Below, piece by piece: positions 55,325 through 63,020 of a stretch of 64,000 nt of DNA (the first letter of the stretch is position 1; the number at the start of each line of letters is the position of its first letter). The position numbers were made by a program, and so were the translations under genes. The notes beneath the pieces are model-generated. The model searched no databases, was not told where the DNA came from, and was given only the letters and a program-made list of their open reading frames with translations. Source of the stretch: Flavobacterium phycosphaerae (GTDB lineage: Bacteria > Bacteroidota > Bacteroidia > Flavobacteriales > Flavobacteriaceae); NCBI RefSeq assembly GCF_010119235.1, contig NZ_JAAATZ010000001.1, positions 3,192,501 through 3,256,500 on the forward strand, written 5' to 3'.

Positions 55325-56446
55325 TTAATTTTTGATAATCTTACTTAAATCGAACATTGGAGCATACATCGATATCATTATAACTCCGACTATAACTCCA
55401 ATAAAGATAATAATCATTGGCTCCAAAATCACACCAATCATTTTAGTTTGATGATTTATTTCTTCGTTGTATTGTTCTGTTAGTCTTTCAAACATAACAT
55501 CTAATTGATTTACTTGCTCTGCTACCTCAATCATTGAAACCATTTTATTTTCGTATACGCTGTGTTTTTTCAGACTGTCACTTAAAGAAATCCCCTTGGT
55601 TACATCACCTTTAATGCTTTCGATTGATTTTTCAATAGGATAAAAACCTATCATTTTTGAAGTTAATGATAAGGAGGTAATTAACGACGTTTTAGACGTA
55701 GTTAATAAATTCATAGATTGGCAAAACCGGGAAATATATATTTTCTTGATTAAATCACCAAAATAAGGTATCCTCAAAACAATTTTTGAGGTAATGTCCC
55801 TATAAGAATCTTTTTCTTTGAAGAGATAATGAAAAACAACTAATCCAGTTATTAATAAAAATAAAAACAGAAATAATGCTCCTGAATGATTTGATATTTT
55901 GATAATCATTTGAGTGCTTTTGGGTAGCTCGCTTCCAAATTGTTTAAAAACAGAACTGAACATTGGCACTACTTTATTCAACATAAAATAGAGTACGGAA
56001 ATAGTAACCAACATTACTATACAAGGATAGGTTAAGACTGAGATGACTTGGCGGCGCATTTGAATTTTTCTATTGAAAAATTTCTGCAATTCATTTAATA
56101 CTTCTTCTAATTTTCGAGTTTCTTCACCAATTTGAATGCTGTAATATTCATATGGTGAAAATTGATTGGTACTGATCATAGCTTCACAAATGCTTTTACC
56201 CAAAACCACTTTTTCTTTAATATCAATAATGATGCTTTGCTCAAGTTTAGATTTGGCCTGGTGGCTTAAGATTTCCAGTGCTTTTTTAAAATCAACTCCT
56301 GATTTTAATAACATCCCCAATTCTCGATAAAACACTTCTTTCTTCTTGTCCGATAACTTTTTAGTACCGGTTAAAGATTTTAATTCAAAGTTAAATTCTG
56401 TTTTATTTGCCGAGATATTCTTATAGTTACTTAAATCAATACTCAT
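55325..56446 (-). CDS. GspF/PilC-type inner-membrane platform protein
   Basis: This 373-residue protein has two GspF domains (FYRELGMLLKSGVDFKKALEIL and FCQSMNLLTTSKTSLITSLSL) and three transmembrane segments, including the C-terminal PMIIIFIGVIVGVIMISMYAPMFDL signature. It anchors the pilus-assembly platform above the ATPase. It lies between the minor pilin genes and the major pilin gene, with a 138-bp gap before the latter that could hold an internal promoter. Confidence 0.93.
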   Translation of the reverse strand: MSIDLSNYKNISANKTEFNFELKSLTGTKKLSDKKKEVFYRELGMLLKSGVDFKKALEILSHQAKSKLEQSIIIDIKEKVVLGKSICEAMISTNQFSPYEYYSIQIGEETRKLEEVLNELQKFFNRKIQMRRQVISVLTYPCIVMLVTISVLYFMLNKVVPMFSSVFKQFGSELPKSTQMIIKISNHSGALFLFLFLLITGLVVFHYLFKEKDSYRDITSKIVLRIPYFGDLIKKIYISRFCQSMNLLTTSKTSLITSLSLTSKMIGFYPIEKSIESIKGDVTKGISLSDSLKKHSVYENKMVSMIEVAEQVNQLDVMFERLTEQYNEEINHQTKMIGVILEPMIIIFIGVIVGVIMISMYAPMFDLSKIIKN

Positions 56447-56447
56447 C

Positions 56448-56936
56448 CTATTTATAGTTTTTCATTAATTCATTAGAATATACTTTTTTAAAAAACTTCA
56501 GATTCATCAGCTGTTGATTGACATTCAATTCCAAAGAAAGACGCTGAAAAACGATGCGGTTATTTTTGTTTTTAACTGTATCTATGATAAAATGTGTCAA
56601 TGGAATTCTAAAAGTGTCTTGAAAACCATCTTTACTTCTTATGGTGTATTCATCAACACGCAGGTATTTTACATTAGCTCCCGCATAAGTATTAAAGACA
56701 ATATTCTCATCATCCCTTGACATTTTCTCACTGTCAAAGATATCCTTATTTAAAGCATAAGTTAATCGGTTCATATCGGCAACAAATTGATTTTGATTCT
56801 TAAAATCGAGCATTCTTTCGGATAATATGCTAAAAACAATAAAAACCAAACCAATCACTATAGCCGTAATGACCATGCTAAATGCTGCCTCTAATACAGA
56901 AAAGGCTCTCGCTGTTGCAGTCAATTTATTTTTCAT
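56448..56936 (-). CDS. Minor pilin, GspJ/GspH-like
   Basis: A 162-residue prepilin with the site TARA/FSVLEAAF (Ala at -1, Glu at +5), a hydrophobic N-terminal helix and a beta-rich C-terminal domain (TIRSKDGFQDTFRIPL). I prefer the ATG at 56936 over an upstream one at 56960 because it gives a normal short prepilin leader. It ends one base before the gspF-like start. Confidence 0.83.
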   Translation of the reverse strand: MKNKLTATARAFSVLEAAFSMVITAIVIGLVFIVFSILSERMLDFKNQNQFVADMNRLTYALNKDIFDSEKMSRDDENIVFNTYAGANVKYLRVDEYTIRSKDGFQDTFRIPLTHFIIDTVKNKNNRIVFQRLSLELNVNQQLMNLKFFKKVYSNELMKNYK

Positions 56937-57273
56937 TTTGTTGCTGAACAAAAAAATCATTCTTAATAAACACTCCGGAACTGTCTTTATAGTTAATACT
57001 GAATTCCTGCAAATTACTGTTAACCCATTCCTGATGGATAACTAAATTATCATTTGACATTTTTTCAATCGTATCGGGATTAACCTGAACCATATAATAT
57101 ATTTCTGCCAACCTGTTCCTAGAACCGTAAAATTTAGGAGAAGTTTTAGGAGTAAATACCGCTGCATAAACCAATACTGCCACATAAAGACATATAGCAA
57201 TAATGCATAAAGCAATTACTGATTCCAAAATAGAATTAGCCGATAGTCTACAATACTTTCTTAAATATGCCAT
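56926..57273 (-). CDS. Minor pilin, GspI-like
   Basis: A prepilin of 115 residues from the ATG at 57273, with the site LSA/NSILESVIAL (Ala at -1, Glu at +5), a hydrophobic helix and a short variable C-terminus. The open frame extends upstream to 57336, but that would place an unusual extra leader and a longer overlap with the beta-helix gene. It still overlaps that gene by 26 bases and the next minor pilin by 11. Confidence 0.8.
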   Translation of the reverse strand: MAYLRKYCRLSANSILESVIALCIIAICLYVAVLVYAAVFTPKTSPKFYGSRNRLAEIYYMVQVNPDTIEKMSNDNLVIHQEWVNSNLQEFSINYKDSSGVFIKNDFFVQQQNEK

Positions 57274-58459
57274 ACGGTTCATTCTTGTTTTTAAATAGTG
57301 GTATGGAGATAAAATAGTTAGGTCTTTTTGTAACATCTATTTCTCCATTTATAATGCAGTTCTCATAATTTCCCGAGGAAGTTCGGCTAAAAATTTTATT
57401 AGTATATACCGAACCGTAAACACTACCGTATACCATCAATTTTCCGGTACAGTAAACATCACCTACTATTTTTGTATCTTCTTTTAGTACTATACTGTTA
57501 TCATCAATATTATTCAATCGTGTACCAAATAACACCACAGCGCCATAAATAGAACAGTTTTTATTAATCGTCATCTCACTCTTTTCATTGGAAGTATTAT
57601 AAATAGCCATTACCGATGGATAATTAAGTATAACGTCATCTTCTATCACAATCTTTTTAGTGGCAATAGCCTGAATATTCCCCTTGAAACCTTTGCTTAT
57701 TTTAATTATTGGAGCCTTTATAATTACATCTTCTAATACATCATTAGCACTAATGGTAATTGAATCTTTAGCATATAAAATAAAATTCCCTTTAATAATT
57801 ACATTTTCAAGTAGCGGTGAGTTCAACTCCACCTCAATAGTCTTACTTAAAAAGGAATTAAAATAAATAGAGTCCCTACTCTTTTCTATATCTTTTAAAA
57901 AAAAGCCTGCCGATTTTTTTTCTTCAAATACTTTTTTAAAATCAGGACTTATCTCCGGTAAAACACTGGTGGACAAACCTATCCTTCCTATGGACTTCAA
58001 ATTGCTCTGAGCACTAGTAATGTATTTTTCATCAATAAATTTACTAGGCAATAGTTTATCTCCAATTAAAGTTACATTACCAGAATAAGACAAATCATTA
58101 GAAAAATTGCTCAAATATAAGGCTGTTGTATTGGTGGCATAATGCCCTACAAAATGAGCAGATGCAATGGTGTCATTTTTTAAAATGCTGCTTACAACAA
58201 TTACATTAAGCAACCCATGTGATTTCATCTGGTAGTTGGAGACAATTCCGTTCTCTTTGTTAACCATTGTATTTTCTTCATCTCCTTGGGTAAGTGCATA
58301 GTTCAAAATTGATTCATTTTGAACATACATATCCTCTCTAGTGTTATAGAAGGTATTGAGCATTGTATATAAACTAGAAAAATACAATAAGGCTCCGCAT
58401 AATATTGAAACCAGTAAACAAACATAAACAGCATAGAGTAAACTATTTGCCTTTACCAT
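57248..58459 (-). CDS. Pilin-like protein with beta-helix, GspK/PilX-like tip candidate
   Basis: This 403-residue protein starts with KANSLLYAVYVCLLVSI, which parallels the prepilin site of its neighbour (A/NSILE) but has Tyr where Glu+5 is expected. GspK-type tip pilins also lack Glu5. After the helix comes a long region of short beta repeats (LLENVIIKGNFILYAKDSITISANDVLEDVIIKAP and GAVVLFG, VVGDVYCTGKLMVYGSVYGSVY) that should form a beta-helix. It is probably a pseudopilus tip or adhesin. It overlaps the MORN gene by 17 bases. Confidence 0.72.
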   Translation of the reverse strand: MVKANSLLYAVYVCLLVSILCGALLYFSSLYTMLNTFYNTREDMYVQNESILNYALTQGDEENTMVNKENGIVSNYQMKSHGLLNVIVVSSILKNDTIASAHFVGHYATNTTALYLSNFSNDLSYSGNVTLIGDKLLPSKFIDEKYITSAQSNLKSIGRIGLSTSVLPEISPDFKKVFEEKKSAGFFLKDIEKSRDSIYFNSFLSKTIEVELNSPLLENVIIKGNFILYAKDSITISANDVLEDVIIKAPIIKISKGFKGNIQAIATKKIVIEDDVILNYPSVMAIYNTSNEKSEMTINKNCSIYGAVVLFGTRLNNIDDNSIVLKEDTKIVGDVYCTGKLMVYGSVYGSVYTNKIFSRTSSGNYENCIINGEIDVTKRPNYFISIPLFKNKNEPYGIFKKVL

Positions 58460-59219
58460 TTGACTTCTCCTTTTTAGAAAATAATCTCTTAAAGAAATTA
58501 TCTTTTTTAGCTTTAGGCTCCGGATTATTATTTGAGGAATTCATTTTATTATTTCCTCTTGTATCGTTTTCTTTATTGGAAGTAGCTTTAGTTTTGTCGG
58601 CTTTTCGTTTTTCTTTCTCTAATTGCTTATCCTTTTTCTTTTCATCGCGCTTTATTTTTCTTTTAGCCTTATTTTCTTTTATTTTAGCTTCTCTGGCCAA
58701 ATCCACTTGACTTGGTATTACTTTCTCGCCGTTATTAAAAGTAACGGTGTCTTTTGAAATAAAATTTATCCACACTCCCTGCTTTTTACCTCTACTGTAA
58801 CGTCCTTTTTCGATCAATTCTCCTCTATCACTATAATGAAAATTCATTCCCTTTCTTCGACCATCATTCCAATACTGACTAGTAGCTAAGAATCCATTTG
58901 TATGCCAAGTTTTCCATAGACCAACTTTTAGCCCATTTTTGAATGTGCCTGATTCTGCTAACTGATTATTTAAATAAAATTTATCAAAAGTTTCATCAAG
59001 CAGTTCCCCAGCAATACCATTTTCTGAATTGTGAATAGCGCCGCCCTTAAACCAATAATAGACCCTGTCTGACATCACATCAGGCTTATTATCAGTTACA
59101 TAAAACTCATATTTAAAATTACTATCCGTAATTCTTTTTTTAAGCCTAGGCTCTTGAAAAGAAAAAAATGATAAAACAACAACAGTCCCTATAACCAAAT
59201 TTACAACTGAATCTCTCAA
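58443..59219 (-). CDS. MORN-repeat (YwqK-like) protein with Lys-rich tail, first gene of the secretion operon
   Basis: This 258-residue protein has an N-terminal hydrophobic segment (signal or anchor) and MORN/YwqK-type repeats (GTFKNGLKVGLWKTWHTNG, GRYSRGKKQGVWINF). A highly basic C-terminus of about 85 residues follows, with alternating Lys and Glu ending in FFKRLFSKKEKSNGKGK. Function unknown. It overlaps the beta-helix gene and heads the secretion operon, so it may regulate or localise the machine. Confidence 0.72.
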   Translation of the reverse strand: MRDSVVNLVIGTVVVLSFFSFQEPRLKKRITDSNFKYEFYVTDNKPDVMSDRVYYWFKGGAIHNSENGIAGELLDETFDKFYLNNQLAESGTFKNGLKVGLWKTWHTNGFLATSQYWNDGRRKGMNFHYSDRGELIEKGRYSRGKKQGVWINFISKDTVTFNNGEKVIPSQVDLAREAKIKENKAKRKIKRDEKKKDKQLEKEKRKADKTKATSNKENDTRGNNKMNSSNNNPEPKAKKDNFFKRLFSKKEKSNGKGK

Positions 59220-59302
59220 AATTCTATTATTTTAAAACTTATGCAATATAAGACTTTTAGGAAAAAAATAAAAATAAAGAAACGGGGCAATAAAATAATA
59301 TT

Positions 59303-59310
59303 TACCTTTG
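59303..59310 (+). promoter_or_regulatory. TACCTTTG motif upstream of the silent Rhs cassette
   Basis: A TAnnTTTG match on the plus strand. It has no start codon in a sensible place downstream, so it may be a chance match or a remnant. Confidence 0.2.
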
Positions 59311-59389
59311 AAAATAATACGATTTCTGTCCAAATAGCAACATAATTTGCTATTTTTAAAAGCGTCAAGTTCATTGTATTTATTGATAG

Positions 59390-60412
59390 TACAGCGAAAA
59401 AGATTACCCTCCTTTTGGAAGTCTAGTTCCTAAACGCCACGGTGGCATTGATGACTATCGTTATGGGTTTAATGGTAAGGAAAAAGATGATGAATTAAAA
59501 GGTGAAGGAGTTCAATATGATTATGGATTTAGAATATATGATGCGAGGTTAGGTAAATTTTTATCTACTGACCCACTATTTAAAGGTTATCCATGGTACA
59601 CACCTTATCAATTTGCGGGTAATACACCAATTCAAGCAATTGACTTAGATGGCCTTGAAGAGCGAATAATGATTCGCGAAATGTATGCTGGGGTAGTATT
59701 AAGAAGATATGTAATATTTGTTCCTACCTCTGAAAGGATAAAAGAAGGAGTAGACGATAAAACAGTAGCTATTTTTAAATATGAAACTAGCACACCAGAA
59801 GGTAAAAATGAGTTCAATGCGGCTCGTGCTAACCTTACTAGTCTTGAAGGGAGAAAACGATTAATGAGAGTATTCCAAAATAATTATCAAAAAATTAAAA
59901 AATTTGATCAAATGCCTGCGGATGATTCTCAAGCTTTAAATTCAGCAATGGCTAAAGGAATGGCCGACAAAAAGGTTTCAAATAAATATGTTACTAACAT
60001 AGCTATTCAACCTTTTGTTGTTCAATTTAAAACTGACTGTAGTATTATTGACTCATTTACACCAATAGAAAAGGAACAGCTCGAAAAAGCTGCAACTATT
60101 TCAAAAGGAACCGGAGCGACACTTAATATAGTAGGTGTTTCAAGTGGAGTGCCAAGCAGATATACAGGTAGAAGTTCTGATGGAAGCATAGTTAAAGGTG
60201 AGCTAAATGTAGATAATAATAATATTCTTTCTAATGATCGAGCAAATTTTATCAAACAAGTGTTAATAAAAGATTATGGGGTTGATGAAAGTAAGATAAC
60301 AATTGGAGTTCCTGAAGTTGAAAAAAAATCTGAAAATGATACTGAAAATAAAAATAATCAAAGAGCTGAAATTAGAATTATTTTATCGGATGATTCATTC
60401 AAAACAAATTAA
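59390..60412 (+). CDS. Silent Rhs core plus C-terminal cassette (CT2) without its own start
   Basis: An open frame begins right after a TAG at 59387 and encodes the end of an Rhs repeat-associated core ([70 protein letters not shown]). A cassette-specific domain of about 240 residues follows. Its end (SNDRANFIKQVLIKDYGVDESKI, NQRAEIRIIL) resembles an OmpA-like C-terminal domain. The first in-frame ATG is at 59669, past the core, so the cassette looks unexpressed as it stands. It starts in a 60-bp sequence shared, inverted, with the Rhs gene at the right edge. Confidence 0.7.
   Translation, partial: YSEKDYPPFGSLVPKRHGGIDDYRYGFNGKEKDDELKGEGVQYDYGFRIYDARLGKFLSTDPLFKGYPWYTPYQFAGNTPIQAIDLDGLEERIMIREMYAGVVLRRYVIFVPTSERIKEGVDDKTVAIFKYETSTPEGKNEFNAARANLTSLEGRKRLMRVFQNNYQKIKKFDQMPADDSQALNSAMAKGMADKKVSNKYVTNIAIQPFVVQFKTDCSIIDSFTPIEKEQLEKAATISKGTGATLNIVGVSSGVPSRYTGRSSDGSIVKGELNVDNNNILSNDRANFIKQVLIKDYGVDESKITIGVPEVEKKSENDTENKNNQRAEIRIILSDDSFKTN
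59410..59469 (+). repeat. Left copy of a perfect 60-bp inverted repeat in the Rhs core
   Basis: The 60 bases from tccttttgga to gttatgggtt are identical to the reverse complement of 63890-63949. The coding phase is the same in both, so exchange would be in frame. It contains an 8-bp dyad (ttttggaa-gtctag-ttcctaaa, 7 of 8 matching, 6-bp spacer) at 59413-59434 and GCCAC-G-GTGGC at 59436-59446. Confidence 0.95.
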
Positions 60413-61322
60413 TTGTTTTTACATTCTATTATTAATTTCAAATAATTTAATTTCTCAAAAATGGAACATTTGTATTTATGATAATGATTTACAATTCAAA
60501 GGGCATTATTCGAAGCCATTGGATTCAATTTCTTATTCCGATAATAATTTTTTTAATTTTGATGAAAAATTATATTTTTCGAATTTTGAAGGATGTTACA
60601 TTAGATTTTTTCCGAGTTATCCGGATGATGATATAGATAAGAAGATTGATTCATTATTTTTTAAAAGAGATTTATCGAATCAATTTGAACTTAATGTAGC
60701 ATCAAGTAAATATTCATACAAACAATTTGAGGAATTTTATTTAATAGGCGAGCCATTTCCTGAATTAAGTTTAAATTCAGGCTTTTCATCTGAAATTATT
60801 ATACCAGATGGGAGATGGATTAAACTAGATAGGTATAAAAATAAAGTCTATGATTTTGAAATTAACGATTTTAAATTAAATGGCTTTATCTATCTTTATT
60901 ATCCTCTTTCAAACAAGGTAAAAAGGATTAGCCACTACACTAAGGGTTTTTTTTCGAAAATCAACATTAACCTTTTTAAAAATGGTGAGGTAAGGTATAT
61001 TGATTATGAAAATTTTGATTCGGATAAAACTCAACCATTATATATTCTTAATGACTCAAATGGTTTAAAAAGACATATTATTTACCCTAAACAGTTTGAT
61101 ATTATATATGAGAAAGGTAAAATAATAAAATACTATACGATAGACAATGATTTTTTTAACGGAAAATACTTTATAAAAAATGAAAATGGAAGTATAATTG
61201 AAGAAGGAAAGTATAGGCATGGCAGGCGGAAAGGAATAATCAGATATTATAACGATAACGGGGAGCTAGATAAAATTGAGTATTATTTGTTGGGAATTAA
61301 ACTATGGAGTAAAAAAAATTGA
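60390..61322 (+). CDS. MORN-repeat protein after the CT2 cassette, possible immunity protein
   Basis: A 310-residue protein from the ATG at 60390. It has a signal-like hydrophobic start (CFYILLLISNNLIS), a large unknown domain, and a C-terminal YwqK/MORN-like part (GKYRHGRRKGIIRYYNDNGELDKIEYY). YwqK-type proteins are annotated as antitoxins in some families. The 23-bp overlap with the CT2 frame fits a cassette-plus-immunity pair. An in-frame TTG at 60303 exists but lies inside CT2. Confidence 0.65.
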   Translation: MIHSKQINCFYILLLISNNLISQKWNICIYDNDLQFKGHYSKPLDSISYSDNNFFNFDEKLYFSNFEGCYIRFFPSYPDDDIDKKIDSLFFKRDLSNQFELNVASSKYSYKQFEEFYLIGEPFPELSLNSGFSSEIIIPDGRWIKLDRYKNKVYDFEINDFKLNGFIYLYYPLSNKVKRISHYTKGFFSKININLFKNGEVRYIDYENFDSDKTQPLYILNDSNGLKRHIIYPKQFDIIYEKGKIIKYYTIDNDFFNGKYFIKNENGSIIEEGKYRHGRRKGIIRYYNDNGELDKIEYYLLGIKLWSKKN

Positions 61323-61576
61323 TTGACCATCAGAAACTTTATATCAAAGTGTAATTGTTTGTGTTAATTTCAAAGCCATCACTTCGAATGATTTCAATAC
61401 ATTTAGGGAAAATTATATAGAAAAGTACTAAGAAAAAGTTGTCGATTATTTTTCATCTTTGCTTGTTAAAAACACTCACAACTATAAATGCTGGAAATCT
61501 GAGGGGACTTATAGTACAAAATTTTTAGCTTAAACTACTCGATAATCATTTACATATAATTATTACTTACAGTAAT

Positions 61577-62620
61577 CTAATATCTCTCCAGCTTACTATG
61601 CACTTTTTCTATCTCCTTATCAATATATACTTGGGCATAGTGAACATAGCGATTAAAGGAACTGCTGGCATGACTATGCCCACTAATTTTACGTACTAAG
61701 TGTTCAGGCATACCAAGAATTAGTAGTGTAGTAATGGCGGTTCTTCGCATCATATGCGAACTCATTTTATCACAAAAACGGTCCTTGCTTTCTTTGCTAC
61801 TTGCTATTCGTTTGGTTATCCCTTGTTTCTCACGGGATATTTCTATTGGAGCTGTAAACTCGGCTAATTCACCTATACGCTTTAGGCTTTTGTTAAAATT
61901 GAAAAGTGTTATTGGTGCAAAAAGTGCCGTCTTACTATTTTTGGACTGGTATTTTTGAAAAATTAAAATAGCATAGTTAGCCAGTTTGATTGAACTACTC
62001 GTTTTGGTTTTTTTTGATTTTAATTTTAAATACCAATCATCGCCTGATTGCTCAAAATTTTTATTGGTGAGTAAAAAAATATCTGAATAACGTAAACCCG
62101 TGGTACATCCAAAAACAAATATATCTTTCACTCTTTTTAGGCTTGGTGTTAATTTGGTTTCAAATTCCTTATCGTGAATTAGAAATTTTAATTGCTCGGG
62201 AGATAATACTAGGATGTCAATTTCTTCTTTCCTGACATAAAATTGTTTATGAAAGTCACCGGCATAAATATCTTTCTCCAGTTTTAAGTAATTAAAAAAT
62301 ACCCGTATCACTTTGATAGTTGCCCCAACGTAGTTGTCAAAACACCCCTTTTTATATAGAAAGTCCGTAAAGTTCTTGTAAAATTTTTTCCAATAATTTT
62401 TTTCAGAAAGCAATTCTTTCTTTGTGAGTTTTAAGATATCGCAAACTCTGAGTTCTGTGTTGGTTTCTTCTGAAAATAATATGAGATTTTTAAGTACATA
62501 TATATAATTATCTATGGAGCTTTTGGCTATGCGTTCCCCATTCTTTTTTAATCGTTTGCCCGATTCGGATTCTTTAATAAACTGTTTGAATAAAGGAATT
62601 AATGGCTTGGGGGTTTTCAT
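61577..62620 (-). CDS. Tyrosine recombinase, candidate invertase of the Rhs switch
   Basis: This 347-residue site-specific recombinase has a helical SAM-like core-binding domain (residues about 15-130). The catalytic domain shows Arg in TGLRYSD, Lys near KLKSKKTK, His-Arg in SSHMMRRTAIT, His in SGHSHASS and nucleophile Tyr in FNRYVHY. It lies between two opposite Rhs cassettes inside the inverted repeats, as Hin lies within its invertible segment. It could instead be an ordinary integrase of a mobile element, but no att sites or cargo layout support that here. The 61323-61576 gap holds nothing I recognise. Confidence 0.92.
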   Translation of the reverse strand: MKTPKPLIPLFKQFIKESESGKRLKKNGERIAKSSIDNYIYVLKNLILFSEETNTELRVCDILKLTKKELLSEKNYWKKFYKNFTDFLYKKGCFDNYVGATIKVIRVFFNYLKLEKDIYAGDFHKQFYVRKEEIDILVLSPEQLKFLIHDKEFETKLTPSLKRVKDIFVFGCTTGLRYSDIFLLTNKNFEQSGDDWYLKLKSKKTKTSSSIKLANYAILIFQKYQSKNSKTALFAPITLFNFNKSLKRIGELAEFTAPIEISREKQGITKRIASSKESKDRFCDKMSSHMMRRTAITTLLILGMPEHLVRKISGHSHASSSFNRYVHYAQVYIDKEIEKVHSKLERY

Positions 62621-62654
62621 TTTTCATTTTTTATAATAGAATAAAAAAACAAAG

Positions 62655-62684
62655 AAAAACTATTCTTAACGAATAGTCTTTCTT
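62655..62684 (-). terminator. Rho-independent terminator of the CT1 cassette unit
   Basis: Read on the minus strand: stem actattc / gaatagt with a 5-base loop, followed by a T run. It lies after the small membrane-protein gene and before the recombinase gene. Confidence 0.7.
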
Positions 62685-62717
62685 GTAGGTCTATTTTTAA
62701 GTGATGTAAACACCTTT

Positions 62718-63005
62718 TTAAAACGTTAAATCATATATAATCAGAATAAATATTAAAAATAGATTAATATAAAATAATGTTAAGTATAGCACATAATATT
62801 TTTTACATTTTAAAATAGATTTTTTGTCCTCAACATTAATCACATTTTGTAAACCTGAATTTAAAATTTTTAAAGAAACTCTCTTGTAAGTGATAATTAA
62901 ACCTTTTCTGTTTAAATCCAAGTATAAAAGATTAACAAAAAAATTTATTCCTATTGAAATGATAAAGATTATAACTATAATAGATACATATATTTTCATG
63001 TTCAA
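62718..63005 (-). CDS. Two-helix membrane protein after the CT1 cassette, possible immunity protein
   Basis: A 95-residue protein with hydrophobic helices at about residues 4-28 and 70-92 and a basic stretch between. It starts 15 bp after the Rhs CT1 stop. Small membrane proteins directly after an Rhs C-terminal cassette are often immunity proteins, and a membrane location would suit a membrane-acting toxin. This is inference from position only. Confidence 0.6.
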   Translation of the reverse strand: MNMKIYVSIIVIIFIISIGINFFVNLLYLDLNRKGLIITYKRVSLKILNSGLQNVINVEDKKSILKCKKYYVLYLTLFYINLFLIFILIIYDLTF

Positions 63006-63020
63006 TTTTTAATTAAGTTA

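Noticed and set aside
47771..59219. Twitching-type IV pilus
   Set aside because: No PilT-like retraction ATPase is present; the GspC/GspG-like components favour a type II secretion-like machine.
38063..62620. One single integrated element from tRNA-Leu to the tyrosine recombinase gene
   Set aside because: No repeat of the tRNA-Leu end was found near the recombinase, and a complete secretion operon and an Rhs locus lie between. The recombinase fits the Rhs inverted repeats better.
61577..62620. Phage integrase as evidence for a prophage
   Set aside because: No capsid, terminase, portal or tail genes are in the window.
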